From: Rhizobium sp.
GTDB lineage: Bacteria; Pseudomonadota; Alphaproteobacteria; Rhizobiales; Rhizobiaceae
Direction: 5' to 3'
NCBI GenBank assembly: GCA_019739215.1
Contig: JAHHDR010000025.1
Span: 72,959-136,958, forward strand
Length of the DNA stretch: 64,000 bases
Shown here: one piece after another, positions 47,512 to 57,388 of the stretch
Numbering within the stretch: position 1 is the first letter of the stretch
How the letters are laid out: each line of letters starts with the position of its first letter
Made by a program: the position numbers and the translations under genes
The notes under the pieces: model-generated
What the model was told of the DNA's origin: nothing
Databases searched by the model: none
What the model saw: the letters and a program-made list of their open reading frames with translations, nothing else

Positions 47512-48087
47512 ATGCGCCTCACGCTCACTGCCTTTCTCGCTTGCCTTCTCCTTCCCGGAACTGCTGTGGCCGGTCCGGAGGGCAGCTATCACGTCAAGGG
47601 CGTGAACCCGGACGACGGATCGGACTACACCGGCACGGTCAAGGTCGTGCGGAAGGGTGAACTCTATGCGGTGACCTGGCAGATCGGCAGCAACGCGACG
47701 ACAGGCACGGCCCTCGGTCTGCGCGTCATCGACGGCCGAGTTGCCACAGGTCCTGCCGGCGATGACGATACCGGCATCGCGGTCTCCTACGTGTCAGGCG
47801 ACACGATCGGCAACGCGACCTATGCCGAGCACTCGGACGGCACCTGGCATGGAAGCTGGGCCCACAGGGGAGCGCGGAAAGTCTCGACCGAAGAGTGGAT
47901 TCCGATGGTCCGGCAGATCAGGGCAAAGTTGCCGGCCGTCGTGGCGCTTCCGAATCAGGTTGAGCTTCGGCGACGGGCCGCCACGCCGGTTGTCGCGACG
48001 GCCGATGCCGACGATTCTGCCTATCATGCCACGCCGGTCCGGACGATATCGTCACCGCTGCCGGCCCGCGCCGGCCCCAAATCCTGA
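47512..48087 (+). CDS. Small exported protein of unknown function (paralog 1)
   Basis: 191 residues. Signal peptide (residues 1-20, ending AVAG), then a beta-strand-rich domain GSYHVKGVNPDDGSDYTGTV, YAVTWQIGSN, GTALGLRVIDGR, VSYVSGDTIGNATY and GTWHGSWAHRG. It aligns with the next gene over 120 residues and adds a Pro/Ala/Arg-rich tail of about 55 residues. GGAGAA ribosome site just upstream. Family unrecognised by me beyond this pairing. Confidence 0.75.
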   Translation: MRLTLTAFLACLLLPGTAVAGPEGSYHVKGVNPDDGSDYTGTVKVVRKGELYAVTWQIGSNATTGTALGLRVIDGRVATGPAGDDDTGIAVSYVSGDTIGNATYAEHSDGTWHGSWAHRGARKVSTEEWIPMVRQIRAKLPAVVALPNQVELRRRAATPVVATADADDSAYHATPVRTISSPLPARAGPKS

Positions 48088-48222
48088 AAACACCCGAAAA
48101 TCGTCGGCAACCCGGCAAGATCGCGCTTAACGCGGCCGCTTGCCCGTTGTAGTCATTGCCGCGGATGCGACTGGCAATCCGCCGGTTGAACGACATTCAC
48201 GCCAAAGTAACCGGAGGATACC

Positions 48223-48618
48223 ATGCGCCTGAAAACGCTCGCCGCATCAATCATTTTCTTCGCTTCGACGACCCTCGCCCTCGCCGATCCCACCGGTACC
48301 TACCAGGTCGCGGGCAAGAACGCGGATGGCGGCCAGTATACCGGGACCGTGCGCATCGAGCGAACAGGCGAGACCTATGCCGTGATCTGGAACGTCGGCG
48401 GCACCGAATTCGTCGGCACGGGCCTGGGCGCGAAGTTCGTCGGCGACCGCTTCCAGATGGGACCGGCAAGTCCGGATGACACGGCCATCTCGGTGGGCTA
48501 TGTGTCGGGTGAGTCTTTCGGCATGGCGATGTATTTCCAACAGCCGGACGGGCGCTGGCAGGGCATCTGGACCTATGGCGGTTCCGACAAGGCCTCCTAT
48601 GAAGACTGGTCGAAGTAG
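48223..48618 (+). CDS. Small exported protein of unknown function (paralog 2)
   Basis: 131 residues. Signal peptide (residues 1-21, ending ALAD), then GTYQVAGKNADGGQYTGTVR, YAVIWNVGG, VGTGLGAKFVGDRF, GYVSGESFGMAMY, and RWQGIWTYGGSDKASYEDW. Clear homology to the previous gene: shared YTGTV, YAVxW, GPAxxDDTxIxVxYVSG and W.G.W..G. Such proteins are widespread in rhizobia and sometimes labelled fibronectin-binding without evidence. Confidence 0.75.
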   Translation: MRLKTLAASIIFFASTTLALADPTGTYQVAGKNADGGQYTGTVRIERTGETYAVIWNVGGTEFVGTGLGAKFVGDRFQMGPASPDDTAISVGYVSGESFGMAMYFQQPDGRWQGIWTYGGSDKASYEDWSK

Positions 48619-48638
48619 CACAGGGAAGGATACGGGCA

Positions 48639-49101
48639 GTGGCGGCTGAGATCTATGTCGATGCCGACGCCTGCCCGGTCAAGCCGGAAATCCTCAAGGT
48701 CGCCGAGCGCCATGGCCTGCGGGTGACACTGGTCGCCAATTCCGGCTTGCGACCCTCCCGCGATCCGATGATCCGCAACATTATCGTGACTGCCAGCTTC
48801 GACGCCGCCGACGACTGGATCGCCGGGAACGCAGGCAAGAACGATATCGTCGTCACCGCCGACGTGCCGCTCGCCACGCGTTGCGTGGCCCTGGGCGCCC
48901 ATGTCCACCGGCCCCACGGGGGCGCATCTTCGACGAGAAGAAACATCGGCATGGCGTCCGCCATGCGCGACCTCGGTCAGCATCTGCGCGAGACGGGTGA
49001 GAGCAAGGGCTACAACGCCGCTTTCACCCAGCGGGGACCGTTCGGCATTCCTGGAGACGCTCGACAAGCTCTGCCGGCGCGCAAAGTCTCCGGCGGGTTG
49101 A
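48639..49101 (+). CDS. YaiI/YqxD family (DUF188) protein (frameshifted)
   Basis: About 153 residues corrected. The PIN-like DUF188 fold is recognisable: IYVDADACPVKPEILKVAERH, VVTADVPLATRCVALGAHV, then GRIFDEKNIGMASAMRDL and FLETLDKLCRRAKS. Three indels: a compensating pair (missing base near 48916, extra A in the A-run at about 48944) and an extra G near 49035 (cgg-g-gacc). Function unknown; the fold suggests a nuclease. Confidence 0.83.
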
Positions 49102-49146
49102 ACTGCCGCATTCCCACACGGAATCGGCTTGCGTTATGAGAAATCC

Positions 49147-49532
49147 ATGAGCCACATTCTTCTCGTTGCAGCCGGCGGCGCGCTCGGTTTCCGTCGCCCG
49201 TTATCTCACGGGGCCTCCTGACCCTGGCGCCTGCTCGGCCCCGGCTACCCCTGGGGCACGCTGGCCGTGAACAGTCTCGGAGGGCTAGCAATCGGGATTC
49301 TCGCCGAACTGATTGCCCGTCCGCTTCGGCAGTTCGGCCGGAAACTGCGGCTGTTCATCGTCACCGGCCTGCTGGGCGGCTTCACCACGTTCTCCGCGTT
49401 TTCTCTGGAGGTGGCGTCCATGATCGAGCGCGGGAGACAGCGGCGTTGGCCCTCGCCTATGTTCTGGCCTCCGTCATCATATCCGTCGTTGCCGTCTTCG
49501 CGGGACTGGCATTGGTGCGCTCTTTCGTCTAA
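49147..49532 (+). CDS. crcB: Fluoride ion channel CrcB/FluC (frameshifted)
   Basis: About 127 residues corrected, the family length, with four membrane helices. It starts MSHILLVAAGGALG at 49147, then VARYL, WGTLAVNSLGGLAIGIL, and the Fluc signature GLLGGFTTFSAFSLE. Four indels: an extra T near 49188, extra bases near 49210 and 49227, and a missing G near 49434. The end ALVRSFV-stop at 49530-49532 is recovered after correction. It exports fluoride as an inner-membrane dimer. Confidence 0.87.
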
Positions 49533-49557
49533 AGCCGGCCCGAAAAAGGAAAAATTC

Positions 49558-50566
49558 ATGGCAGGCGTTGAAACACAGGCAGGTTTCCGGCGACGAGGGC
49601 CGGCATGCGGCTCGGACCGATGGTTCAAGGTCCACTATCCCGGCCTGGGCTTCGGCCCGCTGCAGAAGCTGCTGCGCTCCGGCCAGAATCCGCATCGATG
49701 GCGGTCGCGTCAAGTCCGACAGCCGCGTCCAGCCCGGCCAGACGATCCGCATTCCGCCGATGGATGTCGACGAGAAGAAATCCGGCAAGCCGCTCTCCGG
49801 CAAGGAAACTCTCCCATTCCACAGGACCACGAGCTCCTGTCGCGCATGCTGCTCTACGAAGACAAGAAAGTTATCGTGCTCAACAAGCCGCATGGCCTGC
49901 CGGTACAGGGCGGTTCGGGCGTCTATCGCAATGTCGACAAGATGCTCGAAGCCTGGGACAAGCCCCAAGGGCGAGAAGGCCGCGTCTTGTGCACCGGCTC
50001 GACCGCGGACACGTCAGGCGTGCTGGGTCGTCGCCCGCACGCGCGGCGCCGCCCAAGCGCTGACCGGCGCCTTCCGCGAGCGCGACACCAAGAAGGACCT
50101 ATTGGGCTCTGGTCAAGGGCGTGCCGCGTCCGGCGGAAGGCAAGGTCCTCGTCCCTGGCTGGTCAAGGAACAGACCCCCGATGGCGACCGGATGCGCACC
50201 GCCAAGCATGGCGAGGACGGCGCAGACCACGCCATTTCCTATTTCCGGGTATTGGAAACGGCAGCCCAGAGCCTCGCCTGGCTGGAGATGGAGCCCTATA
50301 CCGGTCGCACCCACCAGCTTCGAGTCCACGCCGTGCATATCGGCCACCCCATCATCGGCGACCCGAAATATTTCGAAGCCGAGCAGGGCTGGGACATTTC
50401 CCCGGTGGTGTCCAGAACAAGCTCCACCTCCATGCCCGCCATATCGATGTGCCGCATCCCGACGGTGGAAGGCTGAGGGTCACGGCGCCGCTGCCGCCGC
50501 ATATGGTGCAGAGCTGGAATCTCCTCGGTTTCGACGAGAAGAGCGGCGGAGGACTTCGAGGAATGA
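49558..50566 (+). CDS. RluA/RluC-type 23S rRNA pseudouridine synthase (heavily frameshifted)
   Basis: About 336 codons when joined. An S4 RNA-binding domain (RWFKVHYPGLGFGPLQKLLR, IRIDGGRVKSDSRVQPGQ) leads, then the catalytic domain with VIVLNKPHGLPVQGGSG, the catalytic-Asp segment read as HRLDRDTSG across two breaks, and WLEMEPYTGRTHQLRVH. I count about a dozen indels, nearly all extra bases copying a neighbouring G or C. The corrected stop TGA at 50564-50566 overlaps the ATG of the next gene (ATGA). Confidence 0.87.
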
Positions 50567-51210
50567 AGCTGGCACTCTTCGATTGCGACGGAACGCTGGT
50601 CGACTCGGGCCGGCTGATCCACGAAGTCATGGCACGCACCTTCGAACATCACGGCCATGAACGGCCGCACTACGACGCGACCAAGTCGATCATCGGCTTG
50701 ACGCTCGACACCGCGATCGCACGCATCATGGGCGTCGAGGTCGACGATCACATTCAGGCCATGACGCGGCACTACAAGGAGATCTACGGCCCGGTTCGCC
50801 AGGAGCCCGGATTTCAGGAGCCGCTCTATGATGGCGTGGCCGATATGCTCGGGGCCCTTGCCGGTCGCGACGACGTCGTCGTCGGCGCCGTGACCGGAAA
50901 GTCGCGTCGCGGGCTGGATCTCATCCGCAACAGCCACGGCTTCGAGGAGGTCTTTTTCGTATCCCGCACCGCCGACGACTGCCCGTCCAAGCCGCATCCG
51001 GCAATGGTGCTGGAATGCTGCGCCGAAGCGGGCATCGAACCTGCCGACACGATCGTGATCGGCGACTCGGTCTACGACATGATGATGGCCAAATCGGCGG
51101 GCGCCAGTGCGCTCGGTGTCTCCTGGGGCTACGGAGAGCCACAGGCGCTCTCGGCTTCCGGTGCGGATGCCGTCGTCCACGAAGTTTCCCACATTCTACG
51201 GCACATTTGA
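50563..51210 (+). CDS. HAD-IA family phosphatase (phosphoglycolate-phosphatase-like)
   Basis: 215 residues. HAD motif I LFDCDGTLVDSG at the N-terminus, motif II region GAVTGKS, motif III lysine in CPSKPHPAM, motif IV VIGDSVYDMMMAKSAGA. The helical cap domain lies between residues 16 and 90. Start overlaps the pseudouridine synthase stop. Substrate is not predictable within this broad family. Confidence 0.87.
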   Translation: MKLALFDCDGTLVDSGRLIHEVMARTFEHHGHERPHYDATKSIIGLTLDTAIARIMGVEVDDHIQAMTRHYKEIYGPVRQEPGFQEPLYDGVADMLGALAGRDDVVVGAVTGKSRRGLDLIRNSHGFEEVFFVSRTADDCPSKPHPAMVLECCAEAGIEPADTIVIGDSVYDMMMAKSAGASALGVSWGYGEPQALSASGADAVVHEVSHILRHI

Positions 51211-51214
51211 CACC

Positions 51215-52009
51215 ATGCGCGACCTTTTCAACGACATCCACGAGCAGCTTTCGGATCCGGACCCGGTGCGGCGCGCGCAGATCCAGATGAAGAACCCCTT
51301 GCCGAAACGCTTCTACAAGGAGGTCGGAATCGGCGCCGACGGTGAACGCCTGACCATCGAACTCGACGGCCGCACCGTCAGGACGCCAGCCAGGCGCCTG
51401 CTCACGCTGCCGACGCGGCCCGCGGCCGAACTCGTGGCGTCCGAATGGCGGGCACAGGCCGATGTGATCGATCCCGGCACCATGCCGGTCACGCGACTGG
51501 TCAATTCGGCCATCGACGGCGTCGAGGCTGAATTCGGCGCCGTGTTCGAAGAGATCGTCAAATATGCCGGCACGGATCTTCTCTGTTACCGCGCCGAAGG
51601 GCCGCCGTCGCTGGTCGACGCGCAGGACCGGAAATGGAACCCCGTCCTAGACTGGGCGCGGGATACATTTGGCGCGCGGTTCATCCTGGCGCAGGGCATC
51701 ATTCACCAGGAGCAGCCCGCGACCGCCATCGGAGCCTTTGCAAAGGCGCTTGGCAAGTGCCGCGACCCGCTCGCGCTCGCAGCGCTGCATACCATCACCA
51801 CGTTGACGGGATCGGCAATCCTCGCCCTCGCACTTGCCGAAGGCCGCCTGAATGCGGAAGATGCCTGGATCGCGGCCCATGCCGATGAGGACTGGAACAT
51901 CGAGCAATGGGGTTCCGATCTTGAGGCCGAAGCCCGCCGCGCCCATCGCTGGCAGGACATGAAGGCGTCGAGCGACCTGTTCGAGGCGGTCATCCGGCCG
52001 GTTCGCTAG
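51215..52009 (+). CDS. ATP12 family F1-ATPase assembly chaperone
   Basis: 264 residues from the ATG at 51215, 5 bases after the HAD stop. ATP12 proteins bind the alpha subunit of F1 during assembly and are found in mitochondria and alphaproteobacteria. Features: KRFYKEVGIG, IELDGRTVRTPARRLL, LVASEWRAQ, GTMPVTRLVNSAID, YAGTDLLCYRAE, and DEDWNIEQWGSDLEA. Intact frame. Confidence 0.92.
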   Translation: MRDLFNDIHEQLSDPDPVRRAQIQMKNPLPKRFYKEVGIGADGERLTIELDGRTVRTPARRLLTLPTRPAAELVASEWRAQADVIDPGTMPVTRLVNSAIDGVEAEFGAVFEEIVKYAGTDLLCYRAEGPPSLVDAQDRKWNPVLDWARDTFGARFILAQGIIHQEQPATAIGAFAKALGKCRDPLALAALHTITTLTGSAILALALAEGRLNAEDAWIAAHADEDWNIEQWGSDLEAEARRAHRWQDMKASSDLFEAVIRPVR

Positions 52010-52040
52010 CCCGGGCCATGCCCGACACGTGGAGATCAGC

Positions 52041-52830
52041 ATGGCGCGGAAGGTGTTGAGAAAAGACTGGGCCTCCTACACGGATGGCGATTTCACGCTG
52101 GTTAATAATCCCTGGAATCCCGGCAAGCTCGCCAACGGCGCCGACTATACCCAGTCGATCACCTTCAACACCGACGACATCAGCCGCAACGTGCGGTTCA
52201 AATGGGACTGGCCCGATGTCGGCCACGTCGTCGCCTATCCCGAGATCATCGCCGGCTACAAGCCATGGGGCGGCGAAGGCTCGGATGCGCTTGTGACCCG
52301 GCTGGACCGGCTGCGCGAAATGGAGGTCACCTTCGACTATGCCATTTCGGGCGACAAGGCGGATTTCAACGTCGCCTTCGACCTATGGCTGACCGGCAGT
52401 CCGCTGTCGGACAGCAGCGACATCACCACCGAGGTCATGATCTGGACCCACGAGGGCGACTTCCAGCCGGCAGGCGAAAAGGTCGGGTTCTACAGGGACG
52501 GCAACTTCCGTGCCCAGATCTGGGTGGCTGACGACTTCGGTGATTCGAGTGGGGGGGAGCGACGCCACCTGGCGTTACATCGCCTTGCGATCGAACCAAG
52601 AGTTGCGAAAGGACACGATCGACATCGCCGCAATTCTCGCCGATCTCGTCAAACGGGACCTGATCGACGAAACCGACTATTTCAACGGATATGAATTCGG
52701 TGCGGAGGTCACGGGCGGCCGCGGCAAGCTCAGACTGCATGAAATCAGCCACGAGTTCTCGGCAGCGTCAGAAAATGCCGCCGATTTGCATGCCAATGCC
52801 CCGGCAAGCGACGAAGCAGCGCTCATCTGA
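52041..52830 (+). CDS. Glycoside hydrolase family 12-like protein, no signal peptide (one frameshift)
   Basis: About 262 residues corrected. Features fitting GH12: LVNNPWNPG, AYPEIIAGYKPWGG, FNVAFDLWLTG, then the nucleophile region TTEVMIWTHEG (Glu) and the acid/base region GYEFGAEVTGG (Glu). GH12 enzymes cleave beta-glucans. A run of seven G at 52552-52558 is one base too long, splitting the gene before ATWRYIALRS. The N-terminus MARKVLRKDW has no signal peptide, odd for a polysaccharide hydrolase. GGAG site upstream. Confidence 0.65.
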
Positions 52831-52837
52831 GCGGCGC

Positions 52838-52853
52838 TTAACCCTTCCCTAAC
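52838..52853 (+). promoter_or_regulatory. Possible CtrA-like box
   Basis: TTAA (52838-52841), seven bases, then CTAAC (52849-52853), one mismatch from the CtrA consensus TTAA-N7-TTAAC. It lies 47 bases before the lipoprotein start. Motif match only. Confidence 0.25.
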
Positions 52854-52899
52854 CATAATCGGCAACCCTTGGGTAACCATGCTCTCAAGGGATTCGTCC

Positions 52900-53682
52900 A
52901 TGCATCGCCACATCCTGCGCGTCTTTCTGCTGGTCCTGATATCGGCGGTGCTCGCCGCTTGCGGCTCGAAACCGCGCCAGACGGTCGACACCCGGATGTT
53001 CGACGTGCGCGGCGTCGGCGTCACCGCCAATGGCGGTGTTCCCGCAGGGATCATCATCGGCATCCGGCGTCAGATGGAAATGGCAGTCGAGGCCACCACC
53101 CACGCGGTGCCGAAGATTCGCGCCGTGATGAACATTCATGTCGCCTCGGTCATTCGTGATCGCAACGGACACGCCAGGACCGAGTTGTCGGTAACGATTT
53201 CCGATGTCGGATCCGGCCAGCCGGTCCTCGTCCGCAGCTATCTCGTGCTGGCATCGTCCGAAGTCGGCCGCACCAGCGATGCCGCGATCGCCGACGCCGT
53301 CGCCAGCCGCCTGCGGTACGAATATGCTTTGTCGATGCCGCAGCTTCGCCCGGTCCTCCGCCACGACCCTGCCCTTTCGACGCGCCTCGGCACGGAGACC
53401 GGTCGCAAGCGGAAATCCGTTGACCCGATCGTGATCCCGCTCAAGACCGCGCCGATGCTCGGCGCGGACCAGGATCCGGTTCTGAACTCCAAGACCAGGG
53501 TCGACCCGGTCGCGGACCCGGCCCGTGTCGAACCAGCCGTGAAGGCTACGAAGATCGAACCCGAACCAGCCCAGGCCACCGTCGAATCGGGAGCCAAGGC
53601 CAAGGTCGTGATCAAGCCGCAGGCAACCGAAGACGCTGCGGAGGACGAACCCTGCGTCGAGACCCTCGAACGCAAGTGCTGA
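52900..53682 (+). CDS. Putative lipoprotein of unknown function
   Basis: 260 residues from the ATG at 52900 (AAGG site 9 bases upstream); an ATG at 52879 is the alternative. Signal sequence with lipobox LAAC (Cys21). The middle (residues 30-170) has regular alternation that suggests a beta/alpha domain (VRGVGVTANGG, IIIGIRRQMEMAVEATTH, AIADAVASRLRYEYALSM). The C-terminal 90 residues are Pro/Ala/Lys/Glu-rich and probably disordered, with two late cysteines. No family recognised. Convergent with fghA (9-base gap). Confidence 0.75.
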   Translation: MHRHILRVFLLVLISAVLAACGSKPRQTVDTRMFDVRGVGVTANGGVPAGIIIGIRRQMEMAVEATTHAVPKIRAVMNIHVASVIRDRNGHARTELSVTISDVGSGQPVLVRSYLVLASSEVGRTSDAAIADAVASRLRYEYALSMPQLRPVLRHDPALSTRLGTETGRKRKSVDPIVIPLKTAPMLGADQDPVLNSKTRVDPVADPARVEPAVKATKIEPEPAQATVESGAKAKVVIKPQATEDAAEDEPCVETLERKC

Positions 53683-53691
53683 TCGGCGAGC

Positions 53692-54531
53692 CTACGAAAG
53701 CCGCTCGGCATGCCAGCGAAGATGGTCGTCCATGAAGGTCGAGATGAAGTAGTAGGAATGGTCGTAGCGCTCGTGGCTGCGCAGCGTGATGCGGATATCG
53801 GTATTCTCCGCCGCCTCCTGCAGCAGCCATGGCCTCAGCCCGGTCTGCAGGAACGTGTCCGCGAGCCCCTGGTCGATGAGAAATTCCGGAAAGGTCATGC
53901 CGTCTTCCACCAGGGCCACGGCGTCGTACTTGCGCCAGGTGCTGCGATCGGGTCCGAGATATTTCTCGAAGGCGCCGATCGACCAGTCCGCGGTCGATGG
54001 CTCGACGATCGGTGCGAATGCCGAGGCGCTGCGAAAGCGGTCGGGATGCTTGAGCGCGATGGTGAGCGCGCCGTGCCCGCCCATCGAATGTCCAAAGATG
54101 CCCTGCCGGCTCATGTCGGTGCGGAAGTTTTTCGCGACGATGTCGGGCAGTTCCTTGGTGATGTAGCTGTACATCCGGTAGTTCTTCGCCCAGGGCGCTT
54201 CGGTCGCATCGAGGTAGAAGCCGGCGCCCTTGCCCATCTGCCAGTTCGTCGCCTCGTCGGCCACGTCGTCACCGCGTGGTGATGTGTCCGGGCAGACGAT
54301 GATGAGGCCGAGTTCGGCGGCGAGCCGTCGGTATTCGCCCTTCTCCATGACGTTGGCATGGTTGCATGTCAGGCCCGACAGATACCAGACCACGGGGCAA
54401 AGCGTCGTCGTGGCCTGCGGCGGCACGAAGACCGCGAAGGTCATCTCGCAATCGCAGACCTCCGACGCGTGGGAATAGACGCCCTGCATGCCGCCGTGGC
54501 TCGCCACTTGTGAAATGATCTTGAGTTCCAT
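53692..54531 (-). CDS. fghA: S-formylglutathione hydrolase FghA
   Basis: 279 residues, normal length. It hydrolyses S-formylglutathione to formate and glutathione in formaldehyde detoxification. Alpha/beta hydrolase features: YLSGLTCNHANVMEKGEY, the nucleophile elbow GIFGHSMGGHGALTIAL, and the catalytic His in RSHERYDHSYYF. Its presence fits a cell producing formaldehyde from N-demethylation, though it is not linked to the 18-24 kb operon physically. Confidence 0.95.
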   Translation of the reverse strand: MELKIISQVASHGGMQGVYSHASEVCDCEMTFAVFVPPQATTTLCPVVWYLSGLTCNHANVMEKGEYRRLAAELGLIIVCPDTSPRGDDVADEATNWQMGKGAGFYLDATEAPWAKNYRMYSYITKELPDIVAKNFRTDMSRQGIFGHSMGGHGALTIALKHPDRFRSASAFAPIVEPSTADWSIGAFEKYLGPDRSTWRKYDAVALVEDGMTFPEFLIDQGLADTFLQTGLRPWLLQEAAENTDIRITLRSHERYDHSYYFISTFMDDHLRWHAERLS

Positions 54532-54575
54532 GCACTGTCCCTTGTCTCAGATGGATGTTCGCGGTCATCTTGCGG

Positions 54576-55883
54576 TCATTCGCCCTGGCGTTCGCGCCGG
54601 AGCTTGGACCAGTATTCCAGCCGCTTGTTGATTTCACGCTCAAAGCCGCGCTCAGGCGGCGTGTAGAACTGCTTGCGCCCCATTTTTTCGGGAAAGTAGT
54701 CCTGGCCCGAAAACGCATCCGGCTCGTCATGGTCGTAGCGATAGCCGCCGCCATAGCCTTCGCTCGACATCAGCTTCGTCGGCGCGTTCAGGATCTGCTT
54801 GGGCGGCACCAGCGAGCCGAATTGCTTGGCGGCCAGCGTTGCCGCCTTGAAGGCGGTATAGACCGCATTGGACTTGGGCGCGGTCGCGAGATAGACGACG
54901 GCCTGTGCGAAGGCCAGTTCCCCCTCGGGAGAACCGAGAAAGTCATAGGCGTCCTTGGCGGCATTGGCGACGACAAGCGCCTGGGGGTCGGCCATGCCGA
55001 TATCCTCGACCGCCATTCTCACCAGTCGCCGGCCGAGGAAGAGCGGGTTTTCTCCCGCATCGAGCATCCGCGCCAGATAATAGAGCGCAGCATCCGGGTC
55101 GGAGCCGCGCACCGATTTGTGCAGCGCGGAGATGAGATTGTAGTGGCCGTCCTGGCCTTTGTCATAGATCGGCGCCCGGCGCTGGACGACCCGGACGAGG
55201 CTCTCGGTGTCGAAGATCTCGCCGTCGCGCGCGGCGCGCCAGACTTCCTCGGCGAGTGTCAACACTGCGCGGCCATCACCGTCGGCCATGCCGACAAGCG
55301 ATGCGCGGGCCGTCTCGTCAAGCGGCAGTGGCTTGCCGACCAACGCTTCGGCGCGCAGGAGCAATTCTTCGAGGCTCGCCTCGTCATGTGGCTTGAAGAC
55401 AAGGACGCGCGCGCGCGACAGCAGAGCTGCGTTGAGTTCGAAGGACGGGTTCTCCGTCGTCGCGCCCACCAGCACGATCGTGCCATCTTCCATGACAGGC
55501 AGGAAGCTGTCCTGCTGCGAGCGGTTGAAGCGATGGATCTCGTCGACGAAGAGCAGCGTCTGGCGGCCCTGGCCGCGGCGCATGCGGGCGGTTTCGAACA
55601 CCTTTTTCAGGTCGGCAACGCCGGAGAACACCGCCGAAATCTGGTCGAAATGAAGATCCGTGGCATTGGACAACAGCCGCGCCATCGTCGTCTTTCCGGT
55701 CCCCGGAGGCCCCCAGAAGATCATCGATCCGAGCGACCCGGACTCGATCATGCGGGTCAGGGCGCCGTCGGGGCCGGACAGGTGCTGCTGGCCGGTGACG
55801 TCGGCGATCGTCGTCGGGCGCAGGCGATCGGCCAGGGGCCGGCGTTCATCCGGCAGGCCTGCGGTGGAAAAGAGGTCCGTCAT
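54576..55883 (-). CDS. rarA: Replication-associated recombination protein RarA (MgsA)
   Basis: 435 residues. AAA ATPase related to clamp loaders, acting at stalled forks. Walker [17 protein letters not shown] near residue 60, Walker [20 protein letters not shown], sensor-1 [10 protein letters not shown], and the C-terminal tetramer domain ([22 protein letters not shown] at the end). Start overlaps the DegP-like stop by 4 bases on the same strand. Confidence 0.95.
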   Translation of the reverse strand: MTDLFSTAGLPDERRPLADRLRPTTIADVTGQQHLSGPDGALTRMIESGSLGSMIFWGPPGTGKTTMARLLSNATDLHFDQISAVFSGVADLKKVFETARMRRGQGRQTLLFVDEIHRFNRSQQDSFLPVMEDGTIVLVGATTENPSFELNAALLSRARVLVFKPHDEASLEELLLRAEALVGKPLPLDETARASLVGMADGDGRAVLTLAEEVWRAARDGEIFDTESLVRVVQRRAPIYDKGQDGHYNLISALHKSVRGSDPDAALYYLARMLDAGENPLFLGRRLVRMAVEDIGMADPQALVVANAAKDAYDFLGSPEGELAFAQAVVYLATAPKSNAVYTAFKAATLAAKQFGSLVPPKQILNAPTKLMSSEGYGGGYRYDHDEPDAFSGQDYFPEKMGRKQFYTPPERGFEREINKRLEYWSKLRRERQGE

Positions 55884-57265
55884 CGGAAGAATTGCCGTAT
55901 CCGCCGGCCATCGCGTTCGATTTCCACGCGCCAGAAATCCGGCTGGTTGTCGATCACCGACTGCAATCGTTCCGTCGAATCGATGTCGACGCCGTTGACG
56001 TTGACGATGATGTCGCGTGGCGCAAAGCCGAGGCGGCCTGCGGGCGACCCGCGCGCCACGTCCTCGACGACCACGCCCTGGGCTTCAACGGGCATCTGCA
56101 TGGTTTCGGCAAGTCGCGGCGAGAGATTGGCCACAAGCGCTCCGGCGAACGGATTGCGACCATCGATGAGACGCTCGTCCTTGGGACGGGACTCGGGCGA
56201 CCGCTCGAGCTTGAGGTCGACATCTCGCTCGGTGCCGTTCTCCGAAACCGTGATCTTGACAGTCGTGCCAAGGCCCGCCGTCGTCAGCCGGTAGCCGAGC
56301 GCATCAGGATGCTCGACGGCCCGGCCATTGACGGCGACCACCACCTCGCCCGGACGGAGTCCGGCCTTCTCGGCGGGGCTGCCGGCGATGACCTTGGTGA
56401 CGAGCGCGCCGCGCGCGACCTTGAGCCCGAGCGCCTCGGCCATGTCTGATGTGACCGCCTCGAAACTCGCCCCGATGTAAGGCCGCGTAAATCCCTGCTC
56501 GCCGCCCTGGGCGGCAGCGATAAACACTTTGACGAGATTTGCCGGTATGGCGAAGCCGATGCCGTTGGAACCGCCGCCTGAAGAGACGATTGCCGTATTG
56601 ATGCCAATCAGTTCGCCTGCCACGTTGATCAACGCTCCGCCGGAATTGCCGGGATTGATCGACGCATCGGTCTGGATGAAGAACGAGAAGTCGCCCTCGC
56701 CGATCCGGTTGCGGGCAAGGCCGGAGACGATCCCTGACGTGACGGTCTGGCCAACGCCGAAGGGGTTGCCGATCGCGAGCACCAGGTCTCCGACTTCCAC
56801 CGCATCGGAATCGCCCACGGGCAGGAAAGAGAACCCACCGCCCGGTGCCTGGATTCGCAGGACGGCGAGGTCGAGCCTTTCATCCTTGAGAACGAGATTG
56901 GCGGCGAATTCCCTGCCGTCGGACAGCGCCACGCGGATTCCGTCGGCATTGGCGATCACATGGTTGTTCGTGACGATGAGCCCGTCCGAACTGACAATGA
57001 CGCCGGAGCCGAGCGAACTCTGCTTCTGGCTGCGGTTCGGCATTTGCTGGCCGAAGAATTCCTCGAAGAACGGATCGCGCGAATAGAACGGCGTGACGCG
57101 CTTGTCGGCATAGACGTTGACCACCGCATTCGCCGTCTTCTTGACGAGCGGTGCGAAGGACAACTGCATTTCGGCAGCCGTGTCCGGCACCTGGCGGATC
57201 GTCTCGGCCCTGGCGGGCGAGACGGTAATGAGGGTGGCAAGGCAGACCAAGGCGAGCCGGAGCAT
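55880..57265 (-). CDS. DegP/DegQ-type periplasmic serine protease (Do family)
   Basis: 461 residues. Signal peptide (residues 1-20, ending ARA), then a trypsin-like domain with His in [11 protein letters not shown], Asp in [10 protein letters not shown], Ser in [12 protein letters not shown], and two PDZ domains (about residues 260-345 and 365-455, with [20 protein letters not shown] and [17 protein letters not shown]). It degrades misfolded envelope proteins. AAGGAA site before the ATG at 57265. Confidence 0.93.
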   Translation of the reverse strand: MLRLALVCLATLITVSPARAETIRQVPDTAAEMQLSFAPLVKKTANAVVNVYADKRVTPFYSRDPFFEEFFGQQMPNRSQKQSSLGSGVIVSSDGLIVTNNHVIANADGIRVALSDGREFAANLVLKDERLDLAVLRIQAPGGGFSFLPVGDSDAVEVGDLVLAIGNPFGVGQTVTSGIVSGLARNRIGEGDFSFFIQTDASINPGNSGGALINVAGELIGINTAIVSSGGGSNGIGFAIPANLVKVFIAAAQGGEQGFTRPYIGASFEAVTSDMAEALGLKVARGALVTKVIAGSPAEKAGLRPGEVVVAVNGRAVEHPDALGYRLTTAGLGTTVKITVSENGTERDVDLKLERSPESRPKDERLIDGRNPFAGALVANLSPRLAETMQMPVEAQGVVVEDVARGSPAGRLGFAPRDIIVNVNGVDIDSTERLQSVIDNQPDFWRVEIERDGRRIRQFFR

Positions 57266-57388
57266 GACGATTCCTTTCTCGAGCGGCGGGACGACTCTTC
57301 ACCATCGGCGCCGCGAAGAAAAGGGGCGGCGGCCGACTGAAGCGAATTTGCCTTGTAGACGGCCGGGACCGCGGCTGCATTCGCCTGA

